Shown: piece by piece, positions 6,206-13,395 of the stretch
How positions within the stretch are numbered: position 1 is the first letter of the stretch
Layout of the letters: every line of letters starts with the position of its first letter
Origin: Ruminococcus sp. UBA7477
Lineage (GTDB): Bacteria > Bacillota > Clostridia > Oscillospirales > Ruminococcaceae
Reading direction: 5' to 3'
Length of the DNA stretch: 13,395 nt
NCBI GenBank assembly: GCA_002479715.1
Contig: DLOT01000024.1
Location: 1-13,395, forward strand
Translations under genes and position numbers: made by a program
The notes under the pieces: generated by a model
Databases searched by the model: none
Seen by the model: only the letters and a program-made list of their open reading frames with translations
Told to the model about the DNA's origin: nothing

Positions 6206-8296
6206 TCAAGCCAGTGTTTTGATAGTAAGCTTATCAACGCCAAATGAGCCATCGCATGAAAATTGGAGGGTATAATCCTTCGTTTCATTAGCGCCGATCG
6301 AAGCATTAATCTCTACAGTTATAGTGTCGCCGGAATATGTTGGTGCGATTTTATTATTCCAGTCAATTACAGAGCCCCAGTCACTGCCCAATGAGGTGAT
6401 ATTTCCTGTTGCCTTTATAGTCAATACAATTTTACCGTTGTACGCTGTACCAGACGTGTTAGTAATGCTTACATAGTATTGACCACTATTTCCCCAGGAA
6501 TTAACGGATCCCGTGGCTGTCAAAACCGCTTCACTCGGATCAGGTCCTGGTCCCGGATCTGGTCCCGGTCCTGGATCTGGTCCTGGTCCTGGATCTGGTC
6601 CCGGTCCCGGGTCTGGTCCTGGTCCCGGATCGGGGCTGGGAGAAGACGCTGTAAACTTGAGCTGTATATCCACCGGCCCGGTGATCGGCGCAGTTGTATC
6701 GACATCCGCCTGCGTATCCTTGTAAACCCATTTGTATGTTCCCGTAGCGCCTTCCGTCATAAGCTCGGGAGGAATCTCAGGAAGAACTTCAAGCGAAGCA
6801 TTCTCTGTTATAAACACGGCTGGAGCAGGAACTCCTTCATCAGTCCAGTCAGTGTACAAGCCGGGATAAACGCCCTCCGGAACCTGGTACTTATTACCTT
6901 CAAGATCATAAAATCTTATCTGGTGAACTGTATAGTCGCACCAATAAACCTCCAGGTCAGAAGTTACACGGCTTAATTGAGGTGTGGCATTTGTAGTTGT
7001 TCCTTTCAATGCCCAATATGCCTTCCGGCCGCTGTCGATTTCATCCCAAACAACCGATGCGGTTTGAGGCAACCAATAACGGCTCAGATCCGAGAGACTG
7101 AACTCGGTAGTAAACAGGTTACTGCCGTAAGGAATACCGGTTATAGGATCTATAAAAGAAGTCAGACAGTCCTCATCAGCATAGAAACTAACCGTATACG
7201 GTCCAAGGTCGCCCTTATAGATTTTTTCATAAACGGCGTAAAGCCTGACCGTTCCGTGAGATGAACGCAGATTTGTCAGTCTGTAATAGTTCTCGCCCGG
7301 AACATAAATATCATCTTCAACCTCTGAATAAAGACCCGTTCTTCTGTAAATGTATCCGTCGCCCGGATCTATCTCTTCAAGGTTCTGAGATTCGGCTTCA
7401 GCCTGAACATCAGCCTCTATGCTGCTTCCTGCGGGAGCACCGCTGGAAAAGCACTTCCAGTAACTGCCGCTCTCATCCTTAACGTAACATTCATACGGAA
7501 CGTTCGCAACATCTTCTGCAATCCTGTCTGCTCTGTTATAGAAGATGTAGATATACTTTGAATTCATTCCGTCACTGTTAAAGAAGAATGATGTATCCGT
7601 TATAGCACCTGCTGACAAGTTGACAAACTCAATCGACTTGCTTGCCGTAAAGGTTATCTCAGGGAAATCGTAAGTGCCTGTTGTCGAATTATGCGACGGT
7701 CTGTAGACAACCATCCGGATAGTAATAGCACTGGAATTTCCTGTGTCGTTGTGTCTAATGCCAAACTTATACATATCGTCTTCCATGAAATCCTGATTTT
7801 TGAGGATAAAGCTATTCTTGAATTTCTTATCGTTGTCCATCAGGCTGTCATCAGTGGTCACATCGACATAACCCGAGCCCTCCTTAGCATACTTTCTGAT
7901 TGTTCCGGTCGCGCCCTTTGAATGAGCGGCAGTGGTATTTCTTTCACTGATGTTATCGAACTGTATGCAGTTATACATATCAATGACATTCATGCCTGCA
8001 TCTGTCAAATCCTCGTTTATAGTGGCAATAACCTCATTTATATCATCGTTGTCGGAAGGATATACATATACGCCCTTGGCAAACATCAGATCGTCCTTGA
8101 GAAATTCCGAGATAGTGTCAACAGCCTCCTCCTCGCTGAGATATGTGTTTGTGGATTTATAAAGGGAAGCAGTCGGCTGCATCAGATTCAGGATCGCACC
8201 CATTATAATTCCCATCAGACACATAACAACGATCAGCTCGACAAGTGTAAAGCCTGACTTGTTTGTATTTTTTTGTTCTGTTCTATTCATACTCAT
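6206..8296 (-). CDS. Adhesin-like minor pilin with B-repeat-like stalk, PG linker and CBM2-like C terminus
   Basis: A 696-residue prepilin, far larger than a shaft pilin. The leader ends KSG, with the predicted cleavage at Gly15-Phe16, and Glu20 is at +5. The helix runs to about 38. Residues about 40-245 form a pilin-like globular region. Residues about 248-549 look like three degenerate InlB B-repeat (Listeria-Bacteroides) units, judged from recurring ends such as VRLYAVYE (350-357) and the segment YTVHQIRFYDLEGN with ITGPVDIQLKF. A (DPGPGP)5 linker spans 556-585. The last about 108 residues (589-696) resemble a family 2 carbohydrate-binding module: VNSWGNSGQYYVSITNTS, a GSDW segment and SGDTITVEIN, with Trp601, Trp640 and Trp646. 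The likely role is a pilus-tip adhesin for polysaccharide. The pilin assignment is strong and the CBM and stalk assignments are inferred. The start has AAGGAGGG at 8303-8310. That site overlaps the stop of the preceding gene, which suggests translational coupling. The gene ends the operon. Confidence 0.85.
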   Translation of the reverse strand: MSMNRTEQKNTNKSGFTLVELIVVMCLMGIIMGAILNLMQPTASLYKSTNTYLSEEEAVDTISEFLKDDLMFAKGVYVYPSDNDDINEVIATINEDLTDAGMNVIDMYNCIQFDNISERNTTAAHSKGATGTIRKYAKEGSGYVDVTTDDSLMDNDKKFKNSFILKNQDFMEDDMYKFGIRHNDTGNSSAITIRMVVYRPSHNSTTGTYDFPEITFTASKSIEFVNLSAGAITDTSFFFNSDGMNSKYIYIFYNRADRIAEDVANVPYECYVKDESGSYWKCFSSGAPAGSSIEADVQAEAESQNLEEIDPGDGYIYRRTGLYSEVEDDIYVPGENYYRLTNLRSSHGTVRLYAVYEKIYKGDLGPYTVSFYADEDCLTSFIDPITGIPYGSNLFTTEFSLSDLSRYWLPQTASVVWDEIDSGRKAYWALKGTTTNATPQLSRVTSDLEVYWCDYTVHQIRFYDLEGNKYQVPEGVYPGLYTDWTDEGVPAPAVFITENASLEVLPEIPPELMTEGATGTYKWVYKDTQADVDTTAPITGPVDIQLKFTASSPSPDPGPGPDPGPGPDPGPGPDPGPGPDPGPGPDPSEAVLTATGSVNSWGNSGQYYVSITNTSGTAYNGKIVLTIKATGNITSLGSDWGSVIDWNNKIAPTYSGDTITVEINASIGANETKDYTLQFSCDGSFGVDKLTIKTLA
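6542..6631 (-). repeat. Five 18-bp tandem repeats encoding the Asp-Pro-Gly-Pro-Gly-Pro linker
   Basis: Five in-frame 18-bp units (6542-6559, 6560-6577, 6578-6595, 6596-6613, 6614-6631) encode DPGPGP. Gly codons are nearly all GGA, while the Pro codons vary (CCA/CCG/CCT) and one Asp codon is GAC rather than GAT. The units are therefore similar but not identical. The copy number could change by slippage without breaking the frame. Confidence 0.9.
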
Positions 8297-8308
8297 GCCA
8301 AGCCCTCC

Positions 8309-8776
8309 TTAGTTATGTACACGGAAGAAGTAAATATTGGCGTCTTCATATGTCGGCATATCGTCACCGGCTTCGTTTTTGGCATACTGAGTGTCAACAC
8401 TATATACCTCAACATTAGCGCCGATATCAATATTCGTGGCGTCATCGACCTCGATCTTAAGAGCATAATTTGTTCCGCCGCCTGAGAAATTGGTGACCTT
8501 GGTCTTGTTTCCATCCGCATCCAGAACATAGTTTCCGTCGGCATCGACAACATAGACTGCATCATAGCGGTTTGCAGAAAGGTATCCGCTCTGCATATCC
8601 GTCTGCTCGTTCCAATACTCTGCATTTGTCTGCATTCTGAGCGAGCTGTTCGCTATCAAGCATATCAAGCCTGCAAGGATAGCGAAAATAGCAGATCCGA
8701 CAAGCACCTCAACAAGCGTCATGCCCTCGTTATTCGGAGATCTGTGCCCACGGAATTTTTCAAAAATCTTTTTCAT
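8309..8776 (-). CDS. Minor pilin / pseudopilin (PilV- or GspI-like)
   Basis: A 155-residue prepilin-like protein. The leader is longer than usual (MKKIFEKFRGHRSPNNEG), and the predicted PilD cut is after Gly18, giving a mature N terminus MTLVEVLVGSAIFAILAG. Met at +1 is tolerated, and Glu23 is at the conserved +5 position. The head is mostly polar. It contains a back-to-back acidic repeat, VDADGNYVLDADGNK, whose D-x-D-G-N spacing recalls calcium-binding loops (inferred only). Size, TLVEVL start and position between the large pseudopilin and the adhesin-like pilin point to a minor pilin of the priming/tip complex. The start at 8776 has AAGGAGG at 8784-8790, which overlaps the stop codon of the preceding gene. 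I cannot assign it to a named minor-pilin family with certainty. Confidence 0.85.
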   Translation of the reverse strand: MKKIFEKFRGHRSPNNEGMTLVEVLVGSAIFAILAGLICLIANSSLRMQTNAEYWNEQTDMQSGYLSANRYDAVYVVDADGNYVLDADGNKTKVTNFSGGGTNYALKIEVDDATNIDIGANVEVYSVDTQYAKNEAGDDMPTYEDANIYFFRVHN

Positions 8777-8788
8777 ACAGCAGCCTCC

Positions 8789-11137
8789 TTATCTGGATTC
8801 ATAGTGGCTGAAAGCTACCCTTGTTGTTTCCGTTGAGTCACTGCCGCCAACGCCTGAACCGGGTGCGGGGGGAACGAAGCAAACGCCGAAAGTATTTCGG
8901 CTTGCAGAGAAGTTCTCGTTGATAATAGCGCCGAGAACTGCAGCTCTTACCTCCAGATTCGACAGATAGCCGAACTTATGAGGAGTTGTGGAACCCGGTG
9001 TATCAATATACTGGAATTCGAATGTACCGCCGTTTCCGACCGTAACCTTAGCACCGGGAGCATATACGATAGCCTCAAGGCAAACGGGGAGCTGCGCTCT
9101 GTTTCTGTTGTTTGCACTTGCAAGGTTAAGCGTATCATATGCAACGACATTGCCGTCACCGTCACGGTAAGCATTACCCATAATGAACACTCTGGATTCA
9201 TTCAGTGTATAAATATTAGTTCCGTCATAGTTGCCGTTCATATAGTTGGAAACCGTGCCGTCATCATTGTAAACTGCTGTGGTATTGATCGCATAGCCGT
9301 TTTTTACAACCTTTTCGTAGGTGTCATAGTCATATATAACGCAGCCGCCGAAGTTTACAGTCATAGGTGTCTGGTCTGTTTCGTCGTTCTCACAGATAAA
9401 GTATACGAAATGCTCAGGCTCCCTCAGCCATGTACCGTCGGGCTTTCTGCTTCCGTTTTTAACAATGAAGATCATGTTATCGAGGTTTACGTTATTTGAA
9501 TTGCCGTGTCCGAGCCTTATAACACAATCAGTGGTCATACTTTCTACATCAATATATATGTAGTAATTCTTTCCGCCTGTTTCAAAGTTCAGGGTATCGT
9601 CAATATAACAGCTCTGATTAACATTGATCGTAACATTGTCTCCGCTGACAGACTGCGGGAAGGAGTTAAGATTCTTGTTGGCAGCCTGCTCATACTGTGT
9701 CTTTACGGCTGAGTTGAGCGTGCTGTTCAAAAATGTCGCGGAATCTTCGTAGTCCTGAGAAAAGCCTTCATCAAAATCAGTGCTTGGCTTGTAGTTTCTG
9801 CTTGTAGAAGTTCCGGGATTTATAGCGTCAGACTTTACATACTTAGCAAGATCCTCAACAGAGAGAGAACTGAGCTGCGAGAAAGTAAAGTATCCGCCGG
9901 AAGGATTCTTGATCTTTACGGTTCCGTCGTTTATCCAGTTTGCGATAGACGCGAGCTGAAGTGCGTCACAACTGATCGCATTGCACACGATAGATTTGTT
10001 ATGCGCACGTGTGATCGTTGTTGTCGGAGAGATATAAAGCGTCCCGTCAATTACAGCATCAGCGTTCTGCGATCTGTTTATAATGTTACCCTCAACATAA
10101 GCATCTCCGGTAACTTTGAAGGTATTGCACTGATTACCTAAAATGAGCGCTCCGTTGTCGGTGTAATCAAGAATCGGATTGCCGTCACTGTCCTTAGTGA
10201 TCTTATAGCAGTAAAGATTTCCATACTGAATATAAGAGCTTCCGGTATTAGTTGAATACGAAGAATTGTAATAGTAATCTCCGTACTGGGCAGTTCCTGC
10301 ATAGCAAGCGTTGCAGTACATATCCATAGCGCATTCAGCTGTACCGATTGAAATGGACTGCGAATTCTGGAACGACTTACCCACAGCAATATATTGTGAA
10401 GTATTGTCATCGGTCTTGCTCAATATAGGTGAAAACTCAGCGCCGCAGTTCTTCGTATAAATACTGCCGCTGACAGAAACGAAGCTGTTGGTTGTCTGCT
10501 TAGGGTCATTGCTCCAATAAAGCTTATTCTCGATAAAGAAATCGCCGCCGCAAGCCAGAGTTCCGCGGAAGTCAGCACCGTTACCGCCTGGCAGCGAAAT
10601 ATCGCCCGCAGTACTGATAGCGCCCTGACCGGATGCCGCCATTGTAAAACTACTGTCGCTGTGCGAGTAAAGAGCATTCTTGATCTTTACCGGCTTATTT
10701 ATCGGTGAAACTGCATAGTAAGCATTAAGTGTTTCATACTGACCGTTGCAAGTACCCGTAACGCTTACTCTGATATAGGCATCGCCCATCCATGTTACTG
10801 CAACCTTGCAGTCGCCTCCCGGTATAAGGCTCGAAATATCATTGTCACCGAGCTTGATCGTACCGGTGGTTCCCGTTCCGCTATGATCATTAGCCATTGC
10901 AAGAAGCGTGGAGTAATCGCCGTCCGCCTCAAAATAGTCATGGATGCTTCCCAATGCAGACGATGCTATATAGTAAGCCTGTTCTGAGTTATAGTTGTTG
11001 TATGCATTGGTATTCGACCTTTTTACAAACGAAATTATCGCAGTAAGCAAAACCGCCGCAAAGCAAGCAACCGTAAGCACAGTCAGCAGAACCGCACCCT
11101 GCCTGTTGGCGCCGCGTCCGCTATGGTTATTTGCCAT
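8789..11137 (-). CDS. Very large GspK/PilX-like pseudopilin with repetitive beta-rich body
   Basis: A 782-residue membrane-anchored protein. A basic N terminus with RQG (12-14) precedes a hydrophobic helix (about 15-38, AVLLTVLTVACFAAVLLTAI). SEQAYYIASSALGSI (51-65) follows, resembling the 'QAxYxAExG' helix of PilX and GspK proteins. There is no Glu at +5, as is usual for GspK-type subunits that cap the tip complex. The remaining about 700 residues are rich in Ser, Asn, Thr, Tyr and Gly. Strand-turn segments (about 172-208 and 342-375, e.g. VTGDAYVEGNII) suggest a beta-solenoid or bactofilin-like fold, which is inference. GspK is about 320 residues and PilX about 200, so this is exceptional, although clostridial clusters are known to contain a long PilK. 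I chose Met at 11137 over 11146 because AAAGGA lies 8 nt upstream of the former and touches the latter. It lies between pilO and the PilV-like gene. Confidence 0.78.
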   Translation of the reverse strand: MANNHSGRGANRQGAVLLTVLTVACFAAVLLTAIISFVKRSNTNAYNNYNSEQAYYIASSALGSIHDYFEADGDYSTLLAMANDHSGTGTTGTIKLGDNDISSLIPGGDCKVAVTWMGDAYIRVSVTGTCNGQYETLNAYYAVSPINKPVKIKNALYSHSDSSFTMAASGQGAISTAGDISLPGGNGADFRGTLACGGDFFIENKLYWSNDPKQTTNSFVSVSGSIYTKNCGAEFSPILSKTDDNTSQYIAVGKSFQNSQSISIGTAECAMDMYCNACYAGTAQYGDYYYNSSYSTNTGSSYIQYGNLYCYKITKDSDGNPILDYTDNGALILGNQCNTFKVTGDAYVEGNIINRSQNADAVIDGTLYISPTTTITRAHNKSIVCNAISCDALQLASIANWINDGTVKIKNPSGGYFTFSQLSSLSVEDLAKYVKSDAINPGTSTSRNYKPSTDFDEGFSQDYEDSATFLNSTLNSAVKTQYEQAANKNLNSFPQSVSGDNVTINVNQSCYIDDTLNFETGGKNYYIYIDVESMTTDCVIRLGHGNSNNVNLDNMIFIVKNGSRKPDGTWLREPEHFVYFICENDETDQTPMTVNFGGCVIYDYDTYEKVVKNGYAINTTAVYNDDGTVSNYMNGNYDGTNIYTLNESRVFIMGNAYRDGDGNVVAYDTLNLASANNRNRAQLPVCLEAIVYAPGAKVTVGNGGTFEFQYIDTPGSTTPHKFGYLSNLEVRAAVLGAIINENFSASRNTFGVCFVPPAPGSGVGGSDSTETTRVAFSHYESR

Positions 11138-11189
11138 AAAAACCATCCTTTCGTAAATATGTCATAATAATTAACCATAAACACGATTT

Positions 11190-11215
11190 GGTGAAAGCAA
11201 AAATCAGCCTTCACC
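11190..11215 (-). other. Hairpin in the 94-bp gap between pilO and the large pseudopilin gene
   Basis: GGTGAAAGC (11190-11198) and GCCTTCACC (11207-11215) can form a 9-bp stem (one G-U on the - strand) with an 8-nt loop. No U-tract follows and I see no promoter in the gap. It may be a processing or attenuation structure that changes the ratio of downstream to upstream products. This is the only sizeable gap in an otherwise tight operon. Confidence 0.4.
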
Positions 11216-11231
11216 GCACCGTAAATATTAA

Positions 11232-11912
11232 TTAATCAAACTTGGGCTCATCCGGTTGGCTCATCCAGTACAATTCAAGCGACATTGTACCGCTGCAGCC
11301 CTGCTCCGAATCGGCCTCGGGAACATTAAACGACAGATTTGTGATAACCAGCGTCTGATGCTCAGTCTTTTTCAGCGCCTCAACGAGTTCAAAGATCTTT
11401 GCCCTCGTCGCACCGGTAAACTGGATCTTAAACGTATAGCAGCCGACCTGCTGTGTAGCAATGTTTGTCAGCGCCTCGTTTTTCAGATTATCGTCGTTAT
11501 TGATATCGGCATACTCATCAATGGGAACATAGACCGATTTTTCACCCTCATACTTATATGCCGCAAGCTGTTTAGCCGCAAGGCTGAAGCTTGAGCCTGT
11601 TACCAGGATATCGCATTTACTGATCTGTTCATAAACCTGAGCGGCGACGTCAACTGTAGTCGATTTGTCGTAGAATATATCTGCCAGCTCAAGGCTCATA
11701 TTGTAGGTTTCTGTTACCTTGTCCTTGACCTTTGCTTTTTCTTCGACCTGCTTCTGCATATCCATATATATGGATCTTTGCTCTTCATAATCCTTTTTGC
11801 TTGCCTGAACTTCCTTGAATGCAGGTCTGAGAATGAACCAGATACCAACGAATAAGGAAAGCGCAATAATCAGTACAATAAGAGTAATTCTGTCCTTTTG
11901 TGTAAGTTTCAT
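11232..11912 (-). CDS. pilO: Type IV pilus inner-membrane alignment protein PilO
   Basis: A 226-residue bitopic membrane protein. A short basic cytoplasmic tail is followed by a single transmembrane helix (about 9-28, ITLIVLIIALSLFVGIWFIL). A coiled-coil segment (about 32-70, rich in Lys, Glu and Gln) comes next. The C-terminal domain has the strand-helix-strand pattern expected of PilO (CYTFKIQFTGATRAKIFELV, then LVITNLSFN). PilO pairs with PilN to hold PilM, PilB and the platform protein in register. Overall identity to known PilO cannot be judged by eye, because the family is recognised mainly by topology and context. The ATG at 11910-11912 shares one base with the pilMN stop (TAATG), and GGAG lies about 8-10 nt upstream inside pilMN, so translation is probably coupled. 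Confidence 0.87.
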   Translation of the reverse strand: MKLTQKDRITLIVLIIALSLFVGIWFILRPAFKEVQASKKDYEEQRSIYMDMQKQVEEKAKVKDKVTETYNMSLELADIFYDKSTTVDVAAQVYEQISKCDILVTGSSFSLAAKQLAAYKYEGEKSVYVPIDEYADINNDDNLKNEALTNIATQQVGCYTFKIQFTGATRAKIFELVEALKKTEHQTLVITNLSFNVPEADSEQGCSGTMSLELYWMSQPDEPKFD

Positions 11913-13395
11913 TATTCAGCGGCTCCTTCCTGCTGTTCTTTCTTAGCAGCAATAAGTTCATCGTAATTGTTTTCCTTCAATGTAACGGTCATCGAAGAGA
12001 GAACGTAAATCAAATCCTCAGGCTTCTGTGCCTGAACAACATCTCCTGCTTCGCTCTTGGGTACTGTTGCCCAACCGGTGTAAGTGAAGTCATAGAAGTA
12101 ATCGCTGTCTTTTACCGCTCTTACAAAAGCTGTCAGACTGGCTTCGGAATCAAAACGAATGTTGCTTATCGTGATGTTTCCGTCGATGTCATAACTGAAG
12201 TTTGTAAATGCAGCCTTTGAGTCTGCGTCAACTATAGCGCCGTTTGATACAGCCAATTCACTGAGCTTTTCATAGGCTTCGGTTTTAAGCTGCGGGAGAG
12301 TCTTAAACGCCTGGTTGGCATTGCTTGCCGCCGTATAGTAGTTCGTCAGCTTTGTAAGCATTTGCTCATACTTAGCGCTCTTGTCAATCTCCTCCTGGGC
12401 AGCCCTGATGTCCTCGTTGACCTCATCAATGTCCTTCTGAACCGAGGAGTTCCATGCACTGAATCCGATTTTTATACCGGCAATTATCATAGCGACCACT
12501 CCGACGCCGCCGATCAGCATAACCAGGAACTGCTTGTTCGCACCAGACGAACGACCTGTAGAGGAGTCAACCTCAATGAGATTGATACGCTCTGTGAGCT
12601 TGTTTCTCTTAAACAATGCACCGATAGCGTTTGCATAGAGAGTAAACTCAAAGTTTTCAAAGCCTGTGATCTGTGACGGAAGTGGAAGAATGGAAACTGT
12701 TATATCCATTTTTCCAAGCTCGTCTGCGTACTTGATGTAGTCGTCGATCTGACCGTAAAGTATTACGTTGCTGATACCCGGGCCTCCGCGAGCCTTGTTG
12801 AACTGAGTCATTCTGAAGATGTTTTCGGTAACCGCTTCAACTATGTAATCATCGGAGTTATAATCTTCTTCAGCGATCGGAACATATCTTGCGAATGCCA
12901 TCTGACCGTTCTCAAAGAGGGTCATTCCGAGGAAGTTCGGGTCAAGCTGCATAACGAGCAGCGGCATCTTAGCTTCGTTCTTCTTGTCAGCCAAAACGAT
13001 ACGAGAAACAGAGTTACAGCTGATGTTAGCGCTCTTGAGGTTAATGTTCATAATGTTGAACAGCTTTCTGTAGCTTTCAACAACCGCGAACGGACAGGCC
13101 GTTGCGAGAACCTTCATAGCTCCGGGATTATCGGGTCCTGCTTCGCCTACAATAGTATACGAGATCGAGAAGTCGTTTGTTAAGCCCATCTCGTGAACCA
13201 TCTGGTTTTGAACCATTGAAAGGAACTGGTCGGGCTTGGCCTTAGGAATTACAAGTTCCTTGAATACGATATTGTTTGACGAGAACGTCAGAACAGCGTT
13301 CTTGTCGAACATATTTTCCTCTCTGATCCTTGCAAGAATGGTGTCGCTAGTTCCGGTCAGGTTAACGACCTCACCGCTGACGATCATATCAGCAG
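11912..13395 (-). CDS. pilM: PilM-PilN fusion protein (5' end beyond the window)
   Basis: A single polypeptide joining the cytoplasmic actin-like PilM to the bitopic PilN. The visible part is at least 491 residues, numbered here from Met at 13387. Residues 1-260 are PilM-like (MIVSGEVVNLTGTSDTILAR, VFKELVIPKAKPDQFL). The segment ERINLIE (266-272) matches the INLLP-type motif by which PilN normally docks on PilM. A transmembrane helix (about 287-309), a coiled coil (about 314-345) and a PilN-like C-terminal domain with the FxRAVKDSDYF element (421-431) follow. The open frame continues upstream of 13387 to the window edge. The N-terminal PilM strand with its nucleotide-binding DIGSSS motif is absent and no ribosome site is seen, so the true start must lie outside. 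It is the first visible gene of the operon, and overlaps pilO by one base. Confidence 0.88.
   Translation of the reverse strand, partial: ADMIVSGEVVNLTGTSDTILARIREENMFDKNAVLTFSSNNIVFKELVIPKAKPDQFLSMVQNQMVHEMGLTNDFSISYTIVGEAGPDNPGAMKVLATACPFAVVESYRKLFNIMNINLKSANISCNSVSRIVLADKKNEAKMPLLVMQLDPNFLGMTLFENGQMAFARYVPIAEEDYNSDDYIVEAVTENIFRMTQFNKARGGPGISNVILYGQIDDYIKYADELGKMDITVSILPLPSQITGFENFEFTLYANAIGALFKRNKLTERINLIEVDSSTGRSSGANKQFLVMLIGGVGVVAMIIAGIKIGFSAWNSSVQKDIDEVNEDIRAAQEEIDKSAKYEQMLTKLTNYYTAASNANQAFKTLPQLKTEAYEKLSELAVSNGAIVDADSKAAFTNFSYDIDGNITISNIRFDSEASLTAFVRAVKDSDYFYDFTYTGWATVPKSEAGDVVQAQKPEDLIYVLSSMTVTLKENNYDELIAAKKEQQEGAAE

Noticed and set aside
6542..6631. CRISPR-like repeat array
   Set aside because: The units are contiguous 18-bp coding repeats with no spacers.
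6479..6976. Open frames on the + strand with Ser/Arg/Trp or Gly-Pro-Ser repeats
   Set aside because: They are antisense readings of the DPGPGP linker repeat and its surroundings. They have no ribosome site, and the - strand frame is a clear pilin.
11147..11231. Internal promoter before the large pseudopilin gene
   Set aside because: A TATTAT-like -10 exists on the - strand, but no acceptable -35 lies 16-18 bp upstream.

Overview
The window is most of a type IV pilus (T4P) locus from a monoderm Firmicute of the class Clostridia. A Ruminococcus-like (Oscillospiraceae) gut or rumen bacterium is the best guess. The reasons are a complete inner-machine gene set with no outer-membrane secretin or PilP gene in view, a fused PilM-PilN protein of the kind known from clostridial pilus clusters, strong AGGAGG ribosome sites, mid-40s GC by eye, and a pilin that appears to carry a carbohydrate-binding module. 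The species cannot be named from sequence reading alone.

Layout. 1-610: mscL on the + strand with its own terminator. 639-2044 (- strand): two separate major-type prepilin genes, each with a near-consensus sigma-A promoter (17-bp spacer) and its own hairpin terminator. 2045-2317: a gene-free, AT-rich stretch that includes a tandem 9-bp repeat just upstream of the second pilin promoter. 2318-5102 (- strand): pilT and pilB, read in the order pilB-pilT. 5103-5210: a compact divergent promoter region in which the pilB and pilD promoters overlap almost exactly. 5211-6035 (+ strand): pilD, the prepilin peptidase. 6050-6168: back-to-back terminators. 6206-13395 (- strand): one operon, read as pilMN fusion (5' end cut by the window edge), pilO, a very large GspK/PilX-like pseudopilin, a small PilV-like minor pilin, and a 696-residue adhesin-like pilin.

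How the genes work together. PilD cleaves and methylates the prepilins in the membrane. PilB powers extension and PilT powers retraction. PilM-PilN and PilO form the cytoplasmic and membrane alignment platform. The three minor pilins would prime the fibre and sit at its tip, and the two short pilins would make the shaft. The platform protein PilC is not in the window and would be expected just beyond position 13395.

Most interesting point. The last gene of the minor-pilin operon encodes a prepilin with a stalk of InlB-B-repeat-like segments, a (Asp-Pro-Gly-Pro-Gly-Pro)5 linker, and a C-terminal domain resembling family 2 carbohydrate-binding modules. This suggests a retractable pilus whose tip binds plant polysaccharide. 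That is inference from reading and needs a profile search or structure prediction.
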